From: Affinirhizobium straminoryzae | Lineage (GTDB): Bacteria; Pseudomonadota; Alphaproteobacteria; Rhizobiales; Rhizobiaceae | Length of the DNA stretch: 64,000 bases | Direction: 5' to 3' | Assembly (NCBI RefSeq): GCF_007004135.1 | Contig: NZ_VJMG01000005.1 | Coordinates: 1 to 64,000 of the forward strand | Shown here: positions 38,194 to 46,329 of the stretch, piece after piece | How positions within the stretch are numbered: position 1 is the first letter of the stretch | Layout: each line of letters starts with the position of its first letter | Translations under genes and position numbers: made by a program | Notes under the pieces: model-generated | Database searches by the model: none | Seen by the model: the letters and a program-made list of their open reading frames with translations, nothing else | What the model was told of the DNA's origin: nothing

Positions 38194-39241
38194 CCTGAAC
38201 ACGCGCATCGTGCGGGCCATGATCGGCCTGACGCTGCTTGCCTGCGCGGTGGTCTATTTCGGCCTTCTCGCTTATTTCTTCTTCATCTATGACTGGCTCT
38301 ATCCGGACGCCCCGCCCTATGATGACAGCTGGCGTCTCGGTGACGCCGTCATGCTGGGTCTGCTGCTCGGGATCGCCATCCTAGCCGCCCTGCTGTTCGG
38401 CTGGCGGTTGGCCCGCCCGATGATCGTGCCGCTGAAATCGGTCGCAGCGGCAGCCCGCCGGCTGGCGGAGGGCGATTTTTCCGCCCGCGCCGACCTTCCG
38501 CCCCGCACCTTCAAGGAAGCCGGTGATCTGGTGGCGGACTTCAACCAGATGGCAGAACGTCTGCAGCGCGCCGAGGCCGAGCTCAGCTATTCCAATTCCG
38601 CCATCGCACACGAGCTGCGCACGCCTCTCACCATCCTGCGCGGCCGGCTACAGGGCCTGCTGGACGGCGTCTTCGAGCCGAGCCCCGAGCTTTACGGCCG
38701 GCTGATCGAGCATGTCGACGATCTCTCGGGGATCGTCGAGGAGCTGCGCACGCTGGCGCTCGGCAATGCCGGGCAGCTGGATCTGCAGTATGCGCGCCTC
38801 GATCTGGCGCAGGAGGCAGAGGCCGCGCTCGGCGGTATCGATCACCAGCTGGCTGCGGCCGGCATCACCGTCAGTCGTTCGCTCGCCAGCGTGGCGATCC
38901 GGGGCGACCGGGCGAGGCTGCGCCAGGCCATGATCGCGGTGCTGGACAATTGCCGCCGCTATGCCCCGCAGGCGAGCGTGCATGTGGAAACCGCCGTGAC
39001 GGGCGATTTTGCGGTGTTCCGCTGCATCGATACCGGCCCCGGCCTGTCGGCGGAGAGCCGCACTCATGCCTTCGAGCGATTCTGGCGCGCAGACGATTCG
39101 CGCGGCCGAAGCCTTGGCGGTTCGGGTCTCGGCCTGCCGATCGTGCGCACCATCGCCCGCGCCCATGGCGGCGAGGCGCTGCTTTTGCCTCCCGACGGCC
39201 CCGGACTCGGCGTGGAAATCCGCCTGCCGCGTCAGATCTGA
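38174..39241 (+). CDS. Sensor histidine kinase (BaeS-like)
   Basis: 355 residues: helix at about 15-38, a very short periplasmic loop (about 20 residues), second helix at 55-78, HAMP linker, H-box AIAHELRTPLTIL, N-box DNCRRYAP in place of the usual NAxKY, and G-boxes DTGPGL and GGSGLGLPIV. The small external loop suggests sensing in or at the membrane rather than binding a large ligand. It overlaps the response-regulator gene by 20 nt; ATG at 38183 is an equally possible start. Confidence 0.9.
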   Translation: MLPMRDNLNTRIVRAMIGLTLLACAVVYFGLLAYFFFIYDWLYPDAPPYDDSWRLGDAVMLGLLLGIAILAALLFGWRLARPMIVPLKSVAAAARRLAEGDFSARADLPPRTFKEAGDLVADFNQMAERLQRAEAELSYSNSAIAHELRTPLTILRGRLQGLLDGVFEPSPELYGRLIEHVDDLSGIVEELRTLALGNAGQLDLQYARLDLAQEAEAALGGIDHQLAAAGITVSRSLASVAIRGDRARLRQAMIAVLDNCRRYAPQASVHVETAVTGDFAVFRCIDTGPGLSAESRTHAFERFWRADDSRGRSLGGSGLGLPIVRTIARAHGGEALLLPPDGPGLGVEIRLPRQI

Positions 39242-39266
39242 CGGGCATTACCCTCGGCCCTATCCC

Positions 39267-40787
39267 TCACCCGTGCCCGCCCGACACGGGGCGATAGCTC
39301 TTCAGCATGGCAAGGACGAGCAGGGACAGCGCGCCGATCAGGGCTGCGGCCGTGGTCAGCAGCACCGAATGGGTCGCCGTGAAGGCCTGCCGGCCGGCAT
39401 CGATCAGGCCTTGCGCTTCCCCCGGCGGCAGCTGGCGCGCGACCAGATAGGTATCACCGATCGAGCGCGCCGCGGTCTCCGCCAGCGCCGGCGCAAGGTC
39501 CGGTGGCAGCACGATGGTATGGCTGAAGACCGCCGACATGAAGACGCCGAACAGCGTGATGCCAAGCCCCGTGCCCAGCTCGTAGCCCGTCGCTTCCAGT
39601 GAGCCGGCGGCACCTGCCCGCTCCGCTTCCACCGCCCCCATGATGGCGATCGAAGACGCGGTGAGGCCGATGCTCAGCATCAGGCCGAGCAGGGCGAGCA
39701 GGCCCGGCACCAGCACGCCCGGCCTGCCGAAATCCGTGAAGGCGAGTGCGGCCAGCGCAAGGGCCGAGACCAGCAGCGAAAGGCCCGCCACCAGCCGCAG
39801 GCCGAACAGGCCGGACAGCCGCCCGGCGACAGGGCCGCCGCAGGCGGCGGCGGCCATGATCGGGATCATGAAGAGGCCGGCCTCGATCGGCGTCTTGCCC
39901 AGCACATATTGCAGTTCCTGCGCCAGCGTCAGTTCCACGCCGGCAAGCGCCCCGGTCGCCACGAGGGCCATGATCATGCCGGCCAGGATTGCCGGGCGGG
40001 CAAACAGCGACAGATCGAGCATCGGCTGGCGCGAGCGCAACTGCAGGCGGGCGAAGAAACCAAGCATCGCAAGGCCGAAGAGAAGCACCAGCGCCACCAC
40101 CGGCAGCGGCTGCTTCGCCCCAAAACCGGCCTTGATGGCATAAACGGTGGCTATCATGCCGAGAATCAGCAGCAGCGCCTGGCCGAAGGCCCAGCGGCCA
40201 GTGCCCGCAGGCTCGGCGCGCGGCAGAAGCAGGGCTGAGGCCGGCGCGACCACCAGCATGACCGGTACGTTGATCAGGAACACCGACCCCCACCAGAAAT
40301 GTTCGAGCAGCGCGCCGCCGATCAACGGACCGATCGCGGCACCCGCAGCACCGACCGTGCCCCAGAGGCCGAGCGCCATCGCCCGCTCCGCGTCGTCCTC
40401 GAAGGCGCGACGGATGATGCCGAGCACGCAGGGCATGATCATTGCCCCGCCAAGTGCCAGCACCAGGCGCGCGCCGATCAGCATGCGGGCATCCGGGGCA
40501 AAGGCGGCAAGCCCGGAGGCCGCGCCGAACACCACGAGGCCCGTCAGCAGCAGGCGGCGATGGCCCACTTTGTCCGCCAGCGTTCCCATCGGCACGAGCA
40601 GGCCGGCCATCACCAGTGGATAGATATCGATGATCCACAGAACCTCGGTGCTGCTGGCGCCGAGCGACTGGGTGAGCGTCGGCACCGCCACATGCAGGAT
40701 CGTCATGTCGAGAACAACGGGGAGAAAGGCCAGCATCACGGCCAGCAGCACCAGCCAGCGGCGGGAATCGGCGGAGGTCTTGCGCAT
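39267..40787 (-). CDS. MFS drug exporter, DHA2 family (QacA/SmvA type, 14 helices)
   Basis: 506 residues with about 14 hydrophobic segments. Helix 1 has LDMTILHVAVPTL (the DHA2 motif D1), followed by MGTLADKVGHRRLLL (motif A) and GLWGTVGAAGAAIGPLIGG (motif C of antiporters). Proton-driven export of cationic or lipophilic drugs is the family role. The gene diverges from a TetR regulator across 87 bp holding a perfect palindrome, so it is the likely target of that repressor. AAGGTG precedes the start. Ends 25 bp from the convergent kinase gene. Confidence 0.92.
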   Translation of the reverse strand: MRKTSADSRRWLVLLAVMLAFLPVVLDMTILHVAVPTLTQSLGASSTEVLWIIDIYPLVMAGLLVPMGTLADKVGHRRLLLTGLVVFGAASGLAAFAPDARMLIGARLVLALGGAMIMPCVLGIIRRAFEDDAERAMALGLWGTVGAAGAAIGPLIGGALLEHFWWGSVFLINVPVMLVVAPASALLLPRAEPAGTGRWAFGQALLLILGMIATVYAIKAGFGAKQPLPVVALVLLFGLAMLGFFARLQLRSRQPMLDLSLFARPAILAGMIMALVATGALAGVELTLAQELQYVLGKTPIEAGLFMIPIMAAAACGGPVAGRLSGLFGLRLVAGLSLLVSALALAALAFTDFGRPGVLVPGLLALLGLMLSIGLTASSIAIMGAVEAERAGAAGSLEATGYELGTGLGITLFGVFMSAVFSHTIVLPPDLAPALAETAARSIGDTYLVARQLPPGEAQGLIDAGRQAFTATHSVLLTTAAALIGALSLLVLAMLKSYRPVSGGHG

Positions 40788-40823
40788 GGTTCACCTTGCA
40801 TGCAGACGGGATCACGTTTATAA

Positions 40824-40835
40824 ATACGTACGTAT
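40824..40835. promoter_or_regulatory. Palindromic operator for the TetR regulator
   Basis: ATACGTACGTAT (40824-40835) is a perfect 12-bp palindrome near the middle of the 87-bp gap between the divergent exporter and TetR genes. Flanking AT-rich sequence (TAAAT left, ATTTA right) extends it imperfectly. A single strong dyad between a TetR gene and the transporter next to it is the usual position of the operator controlling both. Confidence 0.6.
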
Positions 40836-40874
40836 GGATTTAAATAAACAAGGTCAAGAGGGGCAAGATCGGCC

Positions 40875-41423
40875 ATGGGCAGGCAACCGACCATCAATCG
40901 CGACAGGCTGCTGGATCTGGCGGAAGAGATCGTGCGCACGGAAGGCGCCAAGGCGCTGACGATCGATGCGCTGGCGAAGGCAGCAGGCATTTCCAAGGGT
41001 GGCGTGCAATATTCCTTCGCCTCGAAGGACCAGCTGGTACAGGCGCTGGTGGAGCGCTGGACGCGCCAGTTCGACGACATGCTGGAGCCGGACGACCAGC
41101 TGACCGCTCCCGACCGGGTGCATCGCTACATCGGTTCCATGCGCGCCTCGCAGCAGGCGATGAATGCCAAGATGGCGGGACTGATGATCGGCTACCTGCA
41201 GGAACCCGGCAATCTCGAGGAGGCGCGCAACTGGTATCGCGGCGTGTTCGCCCGTCTCGGCGGCGATGCCGCAGACCTGCAGGCCGCCCGCGTTGCCTTC
41301 CTCGCCGTGGAAGGCCTATTCCTCATGCGCATTGCCGGACTCGACGAGGACGGCAACTGGAAGGCCGGGCTTGACGACGTGGAAGCGGTTCTGCGGCGCA
41401 TGACGGAGACACCGAAGGACTGA
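40875..41423 (+). CDS. TetR-family transcriptional repressor
   Basis: 182 residues. The N-terminal HTH spans about 10-55 (RLLDLAEEIVRTEGAKALTIDALAKAAGISKGGVQYSF, with GVQYSF where many members have GLYYHF). The C-terminal domain is all-helical and belongs to the group with a TetR_C ligand pocket. It is divergent from the DHA2 exporter and should repress it and itself through the palindrome at 40824-40835, with release by an exported drug. Ends 15 bp from the convergent SLC13 gene. Confidence 0.9.
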   Translation: MGRQPTINRDRLLDLAEEIVRTEGAKALTIDALAKAAGISKGGVQYSFASKDQLVQALVERWTRQFDDMLEPDDQLTAPDRVHRYIGSMRASQQAMNAKMAGLMIGYLQEPGNLEEARNWYRGVFARLGGDAADLQAARVAFLAVEGLFLMRIAGLDEDGNWKAGLDDVEAVLRRMTETPKD

Positions 41424-41438
41424 GGGCGTCTGCCCGCC

Positions 41439-43247
41439 TCACCAGAACAGCAGCAGCGCGATGCCGGCGGCCACCCCGGAACAGAGCGAAACGGGCCAGC
41501 CGAAGCGCGGGAAATCCACGAAACGGTAGCTGCCGAGGCTGAAGGCCAGCATGTTGTTGTGGTGGCCGAAGGGGGTGAGAAAATCGAGCGAGGAACCGAT
41601 GGTGACGGCCATCAGGAGCATCTGCGGCGACAGCCCGGTGGCGCGGGCCACTTCCAGCGCAATCGGCGCAAGAATGGCCAGCGTCGTGGTGTTGTTGACG
41701 AAGGGCGTGATCAGCATGGCGCAGGCAAGCAGCGCAAAGACCGCCATCGGCCCGCTGTCGATGACATGCGCGCCGGTCAGCGCGTGCGCGATGGCCGCGG
41801 CCGCCCCGGTGGTGCCAAGCGCGGTGCCAAGCGGCAGCATGGCCACCAGGAGCATGATGATCGACCAGTTGAGATTGCGCAGCGCAAGCCGCAGATCGAG
41901 CCAGCCGGCGAGGCAGAACAGCGCAACCACGCCGCCGAGCGCGATCTCGGCTGGAAGGAGGCCGAGCGCGGACACCGTCACGCCAAATCCGAAGACGAGA
42001 AGCGGCAGAAGACCACCTGACCCCGGCGGGCTGACGGGCGGCGAAGGCACCGTGGCCACCTCGATCAGATCGTAATAGCCGATGAAGGCCTTCAGCGCCG
42101 GCCCCGCCCCCTCCAGCAGCAGCAGGTTGCCGACCCGCAGCGGCAGTTCCTCGAACGGCCCTTCGAAGCGGGTGGGTTCGCCCTCCACCCTGAGGATCGC
42201 AACCCCCGCAGCAATCTGTGGATGGAGGGTCGCCACGCAGGAGCCGACGGCGACACTGTGCGGCATGACGACGGCCCCGGCCCGTTGCAGACGCCTGTCG
42301 TCTCCCGCCCGCGCATAGACCACAAGGCCGGCGGACAGGCAGAAATCGAGTGCGGCGGGTTCCGCCTCCGCCAGCAGACGGTCGCCCGGCAGGACCGGCG
42401 TGTCCGGCCGCAATGGAAAGAGCCGTCGCCCCTCGCGCACCACATTGCGCAGCCGGCCACGCAGACGCGCTTCCAGGCTGGCAGCGGTCTCGCCTTCGGC
42501 GGAGGGGCCGGGCGCCAGTTCGCACATCACCCGGCGATAGACGGGGGCGACATCCTCCGGGCCGCCCTCCTGTTCTCCCCTGCCGGGCCCGGCCTCCGCC
42601 TCCGTCCCGCCCTCAGCGACAGCACGCTGATCGCCTCGGCGGGAAAACAGGCTGAACGGCAGCCACAGCGCCATGGCCGCAAAACCGGCGATGGTGGCCG
42701 CAATGCCGGCCGGCGCGAAATCGAGAAAGGCATAGCCCTGCCCCGTCGCCTGCTGCAGAAGCGTGCTGGCCATCAGGTTCGGCGGCGTGCCGATCAGCGT
42801 CCACAACCCGCCGAGCAGCGTGGCATAGGAGAGCGGCAGAAAAATCCAGCGGGCGGGAATGCGATCCCTGGCCATCAGGGAGAAGGCGGCCGGCAGCATC
42901 AGCGAAAAGGCCGCCACATTGTTCATGACGGTGGAGAGGCAGGCGCCGAGCGCCGACAGCGCCAGAATGAGCGGCAGCGGCCGGTGAAAGCGGCTCTGCA
43001 GGCTCTGGCCGAGCCGTTCGAACAGCCGCGTGGGTCCAAGCACCTGCACGATCAGCAGCACCTCGATGACCGTCACCACGGCCGGCGCCGTAAGGCCGGC
43101 AAACACGCCGGAAACAGGCACAAGTCCCAGCACGGCGGCCGCGGCAAGCCCGCCGATCGCCACCGTTTCGGCCCGGAAGCGATCCACCGCAAACAGCACG
43201 AGCAGAACCAGCAGAAGGACCGTGATGAGGAACTGGTCTGGTGTCAC
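41439..43247 (-). CDS. SLC13/DASS-type permease with central RCK_C (TrkA_C) domains
   Basis: 602-residue inner-membrane permease. Two transmembrane halves of about five helices each flank a cytoplasmic insert (about 215-380) that carries two TrkA_C-like domains; each half has an SNNT-like motif (TVMNNVAAFSLM near 110; FVNNTTTLAILAP in the second). Relatives transport di/tricarboxylates, sulfate or other anions with Na+. The insert includes a low-complexity Glu/Gly-rich linker. It starts at GTG 43247, with GGGGAAA a few bases upstream. A single-gene unit as far as can be seen; the substrate is undetermined. Confidence 0.85.
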   Translation of the reverse strand: MTPDQFLITVLLLVLLVLFAVDRFRAETVAIGGLAAAAVLGLVPVSGVFAGLTAPAVVTVIEVLLIVQVLGPTRLFERLGQSLQSRFHRPLPLILALSALGACLSTVMNNVAAFSLMLPAAFSLMARDRIPARWIFLPLSYATLLGGLWTLIGTPPNLMASTLLQQATGQGYAFLDFAPAGIAATIAGFAAMALWLPFSLFSRRGDQRAVAEGGTEAEAGPGRGEQEGGPEDVAPVYRRVMCELAPGPSAEGETAASLEARLRGRLRNVVREGRRLFPLRPDTPVLPGDRLLAEAEPAALDFCLSAGLVVYARAGDDRRLQRAGAVVMPHSVAVGSCVATLHPQIAAGVAILRVEGEPTRFEGPFEELPLRVGNLLLLEGAGPALKAFIGYYDLIEVATVPSPPVSPPGSGGLLPLLVFGFGVTVSALGLLPAEIALGGVVALFCLAGWLDLRLALRNLNWSIIMLLVAMLPLGTALGTTGAAAAIAHALTGAHVIDSGPMAVFALLACAMLITPFVNNTTTLAILAPIALEVARATGLSPQMLLMAVTIGSSLDFLTPFGHHNNMLAFSLGSYRFVDFPRFGWPVSLCSGVAAGIALLLFW

Positions 43248-43430
43248 CCTTGCGTTTCCCCGCGCGTCCCGTCTGATTCTGGACGACTATAAAGCCCGGC
43301 GCCAGAATAGGCGATCTGTCTGGCAACGCCAGCCCTTGACCCGCCTTCCGGCCGATCCTGCCTTAACCGGGCCGTGGCCCCGGTCTTTTGGCCCTTCCGG
43401 CTGCTTACGCCCAACAGTCTATTTGAGCAG

Positions 43431-43458
43431 TAGACATTCCTTTAATTTGCGTTAACCT
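43431..43458 (+). promoter_or_regulatory. Possible promoter of the small-protein/Rrf2/oxidoreductase genes
   Basis: TAGACA (43431-43436), 16 bp, TAACCT (43453-43458) is the best -35/-10 match in an A+T-rich patch between the divergent SLC13 gene and the small ORF at 43540. It lies just ahead of the structured leader at 43470-43514. Judged by eye only. Confidence 0.3.
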
Positions 43459-43469
43459 GCGTGATGTCG

Positions 43470-43514
43470 GCATCGGATGGACTGGCCCCTCGGGAGGGGT
43501 GCCCTGTCCGATGC
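43470..43514 (+). promoter_or_regulatory. Structured leader upstream of the small secreted protein
   Basis: An outer perfect 8-bp stem GCATCGGA (43470-43477) / TCCGATGC (43507-43514) encloses an inner stem CCCCTC (43486-43491) / GAGGGG (43494-43499). The structure ends 25 nt before ATG 43540 and has no T-run, so it looks more like a leader that affects stability or translation than a terminator. It does not match a riboswitch I can name. Confidence 0.4.
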
Positions 43515-43539
43515 GCGGCCTGCTTGCGGAGGTCATCCC

Positions 43540-43824
43540 ATGCGTGACGGCAGACAGCTGAAGACCGGTCCCCGCCTGCTTGCATGGGCCGCCTTCATCG
43601 CGGCCTATATGGCCATTGCCCTGATGATCACCCTCTCGCCCGTCCCTGCCCGTGCTGCGGCGAGCGGCATTCACGGGCACGATCATCCCCTTTTCGAAAC
43701 AGGCCCCGGCGTCCAGCGCCGGGAACAGAGCAAGGCAAATCCCGTTGCCGGTCAAGGCCTCGAACCAGAGGAGTGCTGCGATGCCCGGAAGGAATGGCAA
43801 GGCCGCGCCGAGCGCGCTATATAG
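43540..43824 (+). CDS. Small predicted exported protein, unknown function
   Basis: 94 residues. The N-terminus has basic residues (MRDGRQLKTGPR) and a hydrophobic stretch (about 13-32) ending PARAAAS, a good signal peptide. The mature part is about 55 residues with a His-rich start (GIHGHDHPLF) and a Cys pair (EECCDARKEW). A strong initiation site GCTTGCGGAGG lies seven bases before ATG; the same 11 bases with the same spacing precede the oxidoreductase gene at 44380. Directly upstream of the Rrf2 regulator, so possibly one transcript. No family recognised; His and Cys residues hint at metal binding, which is inference. Confidence 0.55.
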   Translation: MRDGRQLKTGPRLLAWAAFIAAYMAIALMITLSPVPARAAASGIHGHDHPLFETGPGVQRREQSKANPVAGQGLEPEECCDARKEWQGRAERAI

Positions 43825-43826
43825 CG
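43815..43826. promoter_or_regulatory. Palindrome ahead of the Rrf2 gene
   Basis: CGCTATATAGCG (43815-43826) is a perfect 12-bp palindrome that includes the stop codon of the small ORF and lies 45 bp before the Rrf2 start. Position and AT-rich core suggest an autoregulatory operator. Confidence 0.35.
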
Positions 43827-43871
43827 GAAAGAGATGTTTTCTTGCTGACGTCCGAAAGGAAAACGCATTCC

Positions 43872-44330
43872 ATGTTGTCGATGAAGGGCAAGTACGGGCT
43901 CAAGGCGCTCTATCACCTTGCCGGCCTGCCCGAAGGTGCGGTGGCGCAATCCGTGGAGATTGCCGAGACGCATGCGATTTCCAAGAAGTTTCTCGACGCG
44001 ATCCTGGCGGACCTGCGCCACAGCGGTTTCGTTGTGGCCCGCAAGGGGCGGGGTGGTGGCTACTGCCTCAGCCGCTCACCGGACGAGATCATGGTCGGCC
44101 ATGTGCTGCGCGTTCTCGACGGGCCGCTGGCCCCCATCCTGTGTGCCAGTCGCACGGCCTATTCCCGCTGCCACGACTGCAGGGACGAGACGGCCTGCGC
44201 CGTACGTCTGACCATGCTGGAAGTGCGCGAGGCGATCGCCGCCGTGCTGGACAACAAGTCGCTGAGTGCCATGCGCCAGATGGTGGACGACGAGACATCC
44301 GATCTCGCCGCCGCACTGGCATCATCCTGA
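43872..44330 (+). CDS. Rrf2-family transcriptional regulator with C-terminal Cys cluster
   Basis: 152 residues. Winged HTH of the Rrf2 type: MKGKYGLKALYHLAG, ISKKFLDAILADLRHSGFV, then KGRGGGYCLSRSP. Cys residues lie at 65, 91, 100, 103 and 109. IscR and RirA use three Cys in the 91-105 region to hold an Fe-S cluster, so cluster binding is likely here, though the spacing (C-x8-C-x2-C-x5-C) differs. ATG at 43872 fits AAGGAAA upstream and the family N-terminus. Lies 49 bp before the oxidoreductase gene; likely a redox-, iron- or sulfur-responsive regulator of the neighbouring genes, by inference. Confidence 0.85.
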   Translation: MLSMKGKYGLKALYHLAGLPEGAVAQSVEIAETHAISKKFLDAILADLRHSGFVVARKGRGGGYCLSRSPDEIMVGHVLRVLDGPLAPILCASRTAYSRCHDCRDETACAVRLTMLEVREAIAAVLDNKSLSAMRQMVDDETSDLAAALASS

Positions 44331-44379
44331 CGGGACAGGGTCGCTTTCCGTCCCGGCCCCAGCTTGCGGAGGACATGCG

Positions 44380-45753
44380 ATGACCCTTCATATCGTCATT
44401 ATCGGCGGCGGCGCCAGCGGAACGCTCGCGGCGGCCCATCTGCTCAGACAGCGCGAAACGCCCCGGCAACTGCGCCTCACCCTGGTGGAAGCCCATCACG
44501 AGATCGGCTGCGGCATTGCCTATTCCACGCCGGACAGCTGCCATATCCTCAACACGCGCGTGCAGAACATGAGCGCCTTTCCGGACGAGCCGGATCATTT
44601 TTCCCGCTATCTGGCGCGCGAGGGGCTGGGCTCCGGCGAACCGATGAGCTTCGTGTCGCGCAAGGTCTATGGCCGCTATCTCCAGGAGCTGCTTGCCGAC
44701 GGCAGCGGCCAGTCCGCCGTGCCCCGCCTTGCCTTCCTGCGGCAGGAATGCGTGGGGCTGACCGAGCATGCGCATGGCGTGGAGGTAAAGCTCGCCGATG
44801 GCAGCGTCGTTCCCTGCCACCATGCCATTCTCGCCACCGGCTATGCCCGCGACGGCCGCTCTCAGACGGCACTTGAAGATCCCTGGTGTCCCACAACCAA
44901 GCATGATCCGGACAGGCCCGTGATCCTCATCGGCACGGGGCTGACCATGGTGGACATGGTGCTGTCGCTGCTGGGGCGCGGTCATCGCGCGCCGATTTAT
45001 GCCCTGTCGCGGCGGGGGCTTTTGCCGCAGCCACATCGGGTGACCCGGCCGCTGAAGCTTTCGGCAGCCGATATTCCCTTTGGCACCAGCCTTGCCTATC
45101 TGCTGCGCTGGATGCGCGCCACCATTCACGATCACGTGGCGACCGGCGGCGACTGGCGCGACGTGATCGATGGCTTGCGGCCGCATACGCAGGCGCTCTG
45201 GCGCCACCTGCCGGCGGCAAGCCGCGCGCGCTTTCTGCGCCATGTTTCCAGCCTCTGGGACACGCACCGCCACCGCATGCCGCCGGAATCGGAGACGAGG
45301 ATCCGGGCGCTGCTCGCCAACGGCCAGCTGTCCATCCTGCGCGGCGCCTTCCAGGGGGCGGCCCGCGAGGACGGCGAAACCCGCATCACCTATCGTGCTG
45401 CCGGCAGCGGGACGCTGGAAACACTTTCCGCGCAGTATGCCATCGATTGCCGTGGCTTTCGCCGGCTGCAGCCGCCGATCACAACACCGCTGCTTGCCTC
45501 GCTGATCGGTGAAGGACAGGCGGCGATCGATCCGCTTGGTCTCGGTCTTGTCTTCGATCGCGACGATCGACTGGTGGATCAGGCCGGACGAAGCCATGCC
45601 CGCATCTTCGGACTTGGCCCCCTCACCCGCGCTACGCATTGGGAAATCACGGCCGTTCCCGACATTCGCGAACAGGCGGCACGACTGGCCGCCCGCCTGC
45701 TCGACCACGACCAGCCGCAGGCGATCGAGACGCCCGTCAGCCACCGCCGTTAG
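44380..45753 (+). CDS. FAD/NAD(P)-binding oxidoreductase (NAD_binding_9 type)
   Basis: 457 residues. N-terminal dinucleotide fold IIGGGASGTLAA at 6-17, then EIGCGIAYST, and a second nucleotide-binding segment VILIGTGLTMVDM near 185-197. Proteins of this family are soluble flavoproteins of poorly known substrate, often encoded with uptake systems for organosulfur or opine-like compounds. Preceded by GCTTGCGGAGG. It follows the Rrf2 gene in one probable transcript; the importer operon begins 576 bp downstream. It may supply reduced cofactor or oxidise an imported compound. Confidence 0.75.
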   Translation: MTLHIVIIGGGASGTLAAAHLLRQRETPRQLRLTLVEAHHEIGCGIAYSTPDSCHILNTRVQNMSAFPDEPDHFSRYLAREGLGSGEPMSFVSRKVYGRYLQELLADGSGQSAVPRLAFLRQECVGLTEHAHGVEVKLADGSVVPCHHAILATGYARDGRSQTALEDPWCPTTKHDPDRPVILIGTGLTMVDMVLSLLGRGHRAPIYALSRRGLLPQPHRVTRPLKLSAADIPFGTSLAYLLRWMRATIHDHVATGGDWRDVIDGLRPHTQALWRHLPAASRARFLRHVSSLWDTHRHRMPPESETRIRALLANGQLSILRGAFQGAAREDGETRITYRAAGSGTLETLSAQYAIDCRGFRRLQPPITTPLLASLIGEGQAAIDPLGLGLVFDRDDRLVDQAGRSHARIFGLGPLTRATHWEITAVPDIREQAARLAARLLDHDQPQAIETPVSHRR

Positions 45754-45782
45754 AATTTGTCAGGAAAGCAAAAGAATAGCCC

Positions 45783-45813
45783 GTCCGTCAGGTTCACGTT
45801 GAACCGGACGGAC
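45783..45813. terminator. Long hairpin after the oxidoreductase gene
   Basis: GTCCGTCAGGTTCA (45783-45796) pairs with TGAACCGGACGGAC (45800-45813), 14 positions with one mismatch and a 3-nt loop, 30 nt after the oxidoreductase stop. No T-run follows on this strand. Probable transcript end or processing signal. Confidence 0.5.
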
Positions 45814-45856
45814 GGACGCTTCAGGTGACCGGCGCCCCACACGCTCCATCTTCGTG

Positions 45857-45914
45857 CTTTCATGCAGTCCGGACGCAATTCCGGCAGCATTTTCGTGGCA
45901 ATGTCTCATGAAAG
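45857..45914 (+). promoter_or_regulatory. Nested stem structure, possible cis-acting RNA
   Basis: CTTTCATG (45857-45864) pairs perfectly with CATGAAAG (45907-45914), enclosing an inner stem CCGGA (45869-45873) / TCCGG (45880-45884). It lies about 415 nt before the binding-protein start. It matches no riboswitch class I can name; chance pairing cannot be excluded. Confidence 0.25.
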
Positions 45915-46329
45915 TGAAGCATGCCAAATCCAGATCGAATAGCCCATCGAACCAGTCTGGGCAGCGCTTCAGCAGGTCGAGAGATTATGCCCCATGGAGT
46001 GGTGCAGGCCGGTGCACCGTTGAGCCTCCTCCCGCCGGTCTCTCCCGCCTGCCGGGCGACTTATGTGACGGGTTTGACTCCGATGAAGGTTGGTGAGTCA
46101 TCTCTATGCCCCCGACTCCATCAGCCTCAGCCTCAACCTCACACCCCGTATCCTGAAAGGGGCAGTTGGCGAAAAGGGCGCGGCACATCTTTTCGGCGAG
46201 GACCATCCAGGGAGGAGGAACTTGCCTCGTTCAGGAGCGAAAATAGAATACTAAATCACTAGAAATTATTGAAGATACTGCGCAAAACTGTACCCTTGTT
46301 TCCAGTCCAACACCGCTGGAAAATCCGAA

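Larger units (their letters stand above)
45754..46329. other. Leader/intergenic region before the organosulfur-type operon
   Basis: 576 bp without a convincing gene. It contains the hairpin at 45783-45813, a nested stem structure at 45857-45914, a smaller dyad GACTC/GAGTC at 46076-46099 and a pyrimidine-rich CCTCAGCCTCA tract near 46127-46140. The last 90 bases before the binding-protein gene are AT-rich; TTGAAG (46269-46274) with TACCCT (46291-46296) is a weak possible promoter. The length and amount of structure are unusual for this compact window. Confidence 0.5.

Noticed and set aside
45921-46262. Open frames of about 70-115 codons on both strands before the importer operon
   Set aside because: Composition dominated by Pro/Ser/Arg, no initiation signals; they overlap stem structures and a pyrimidine-rich tract.
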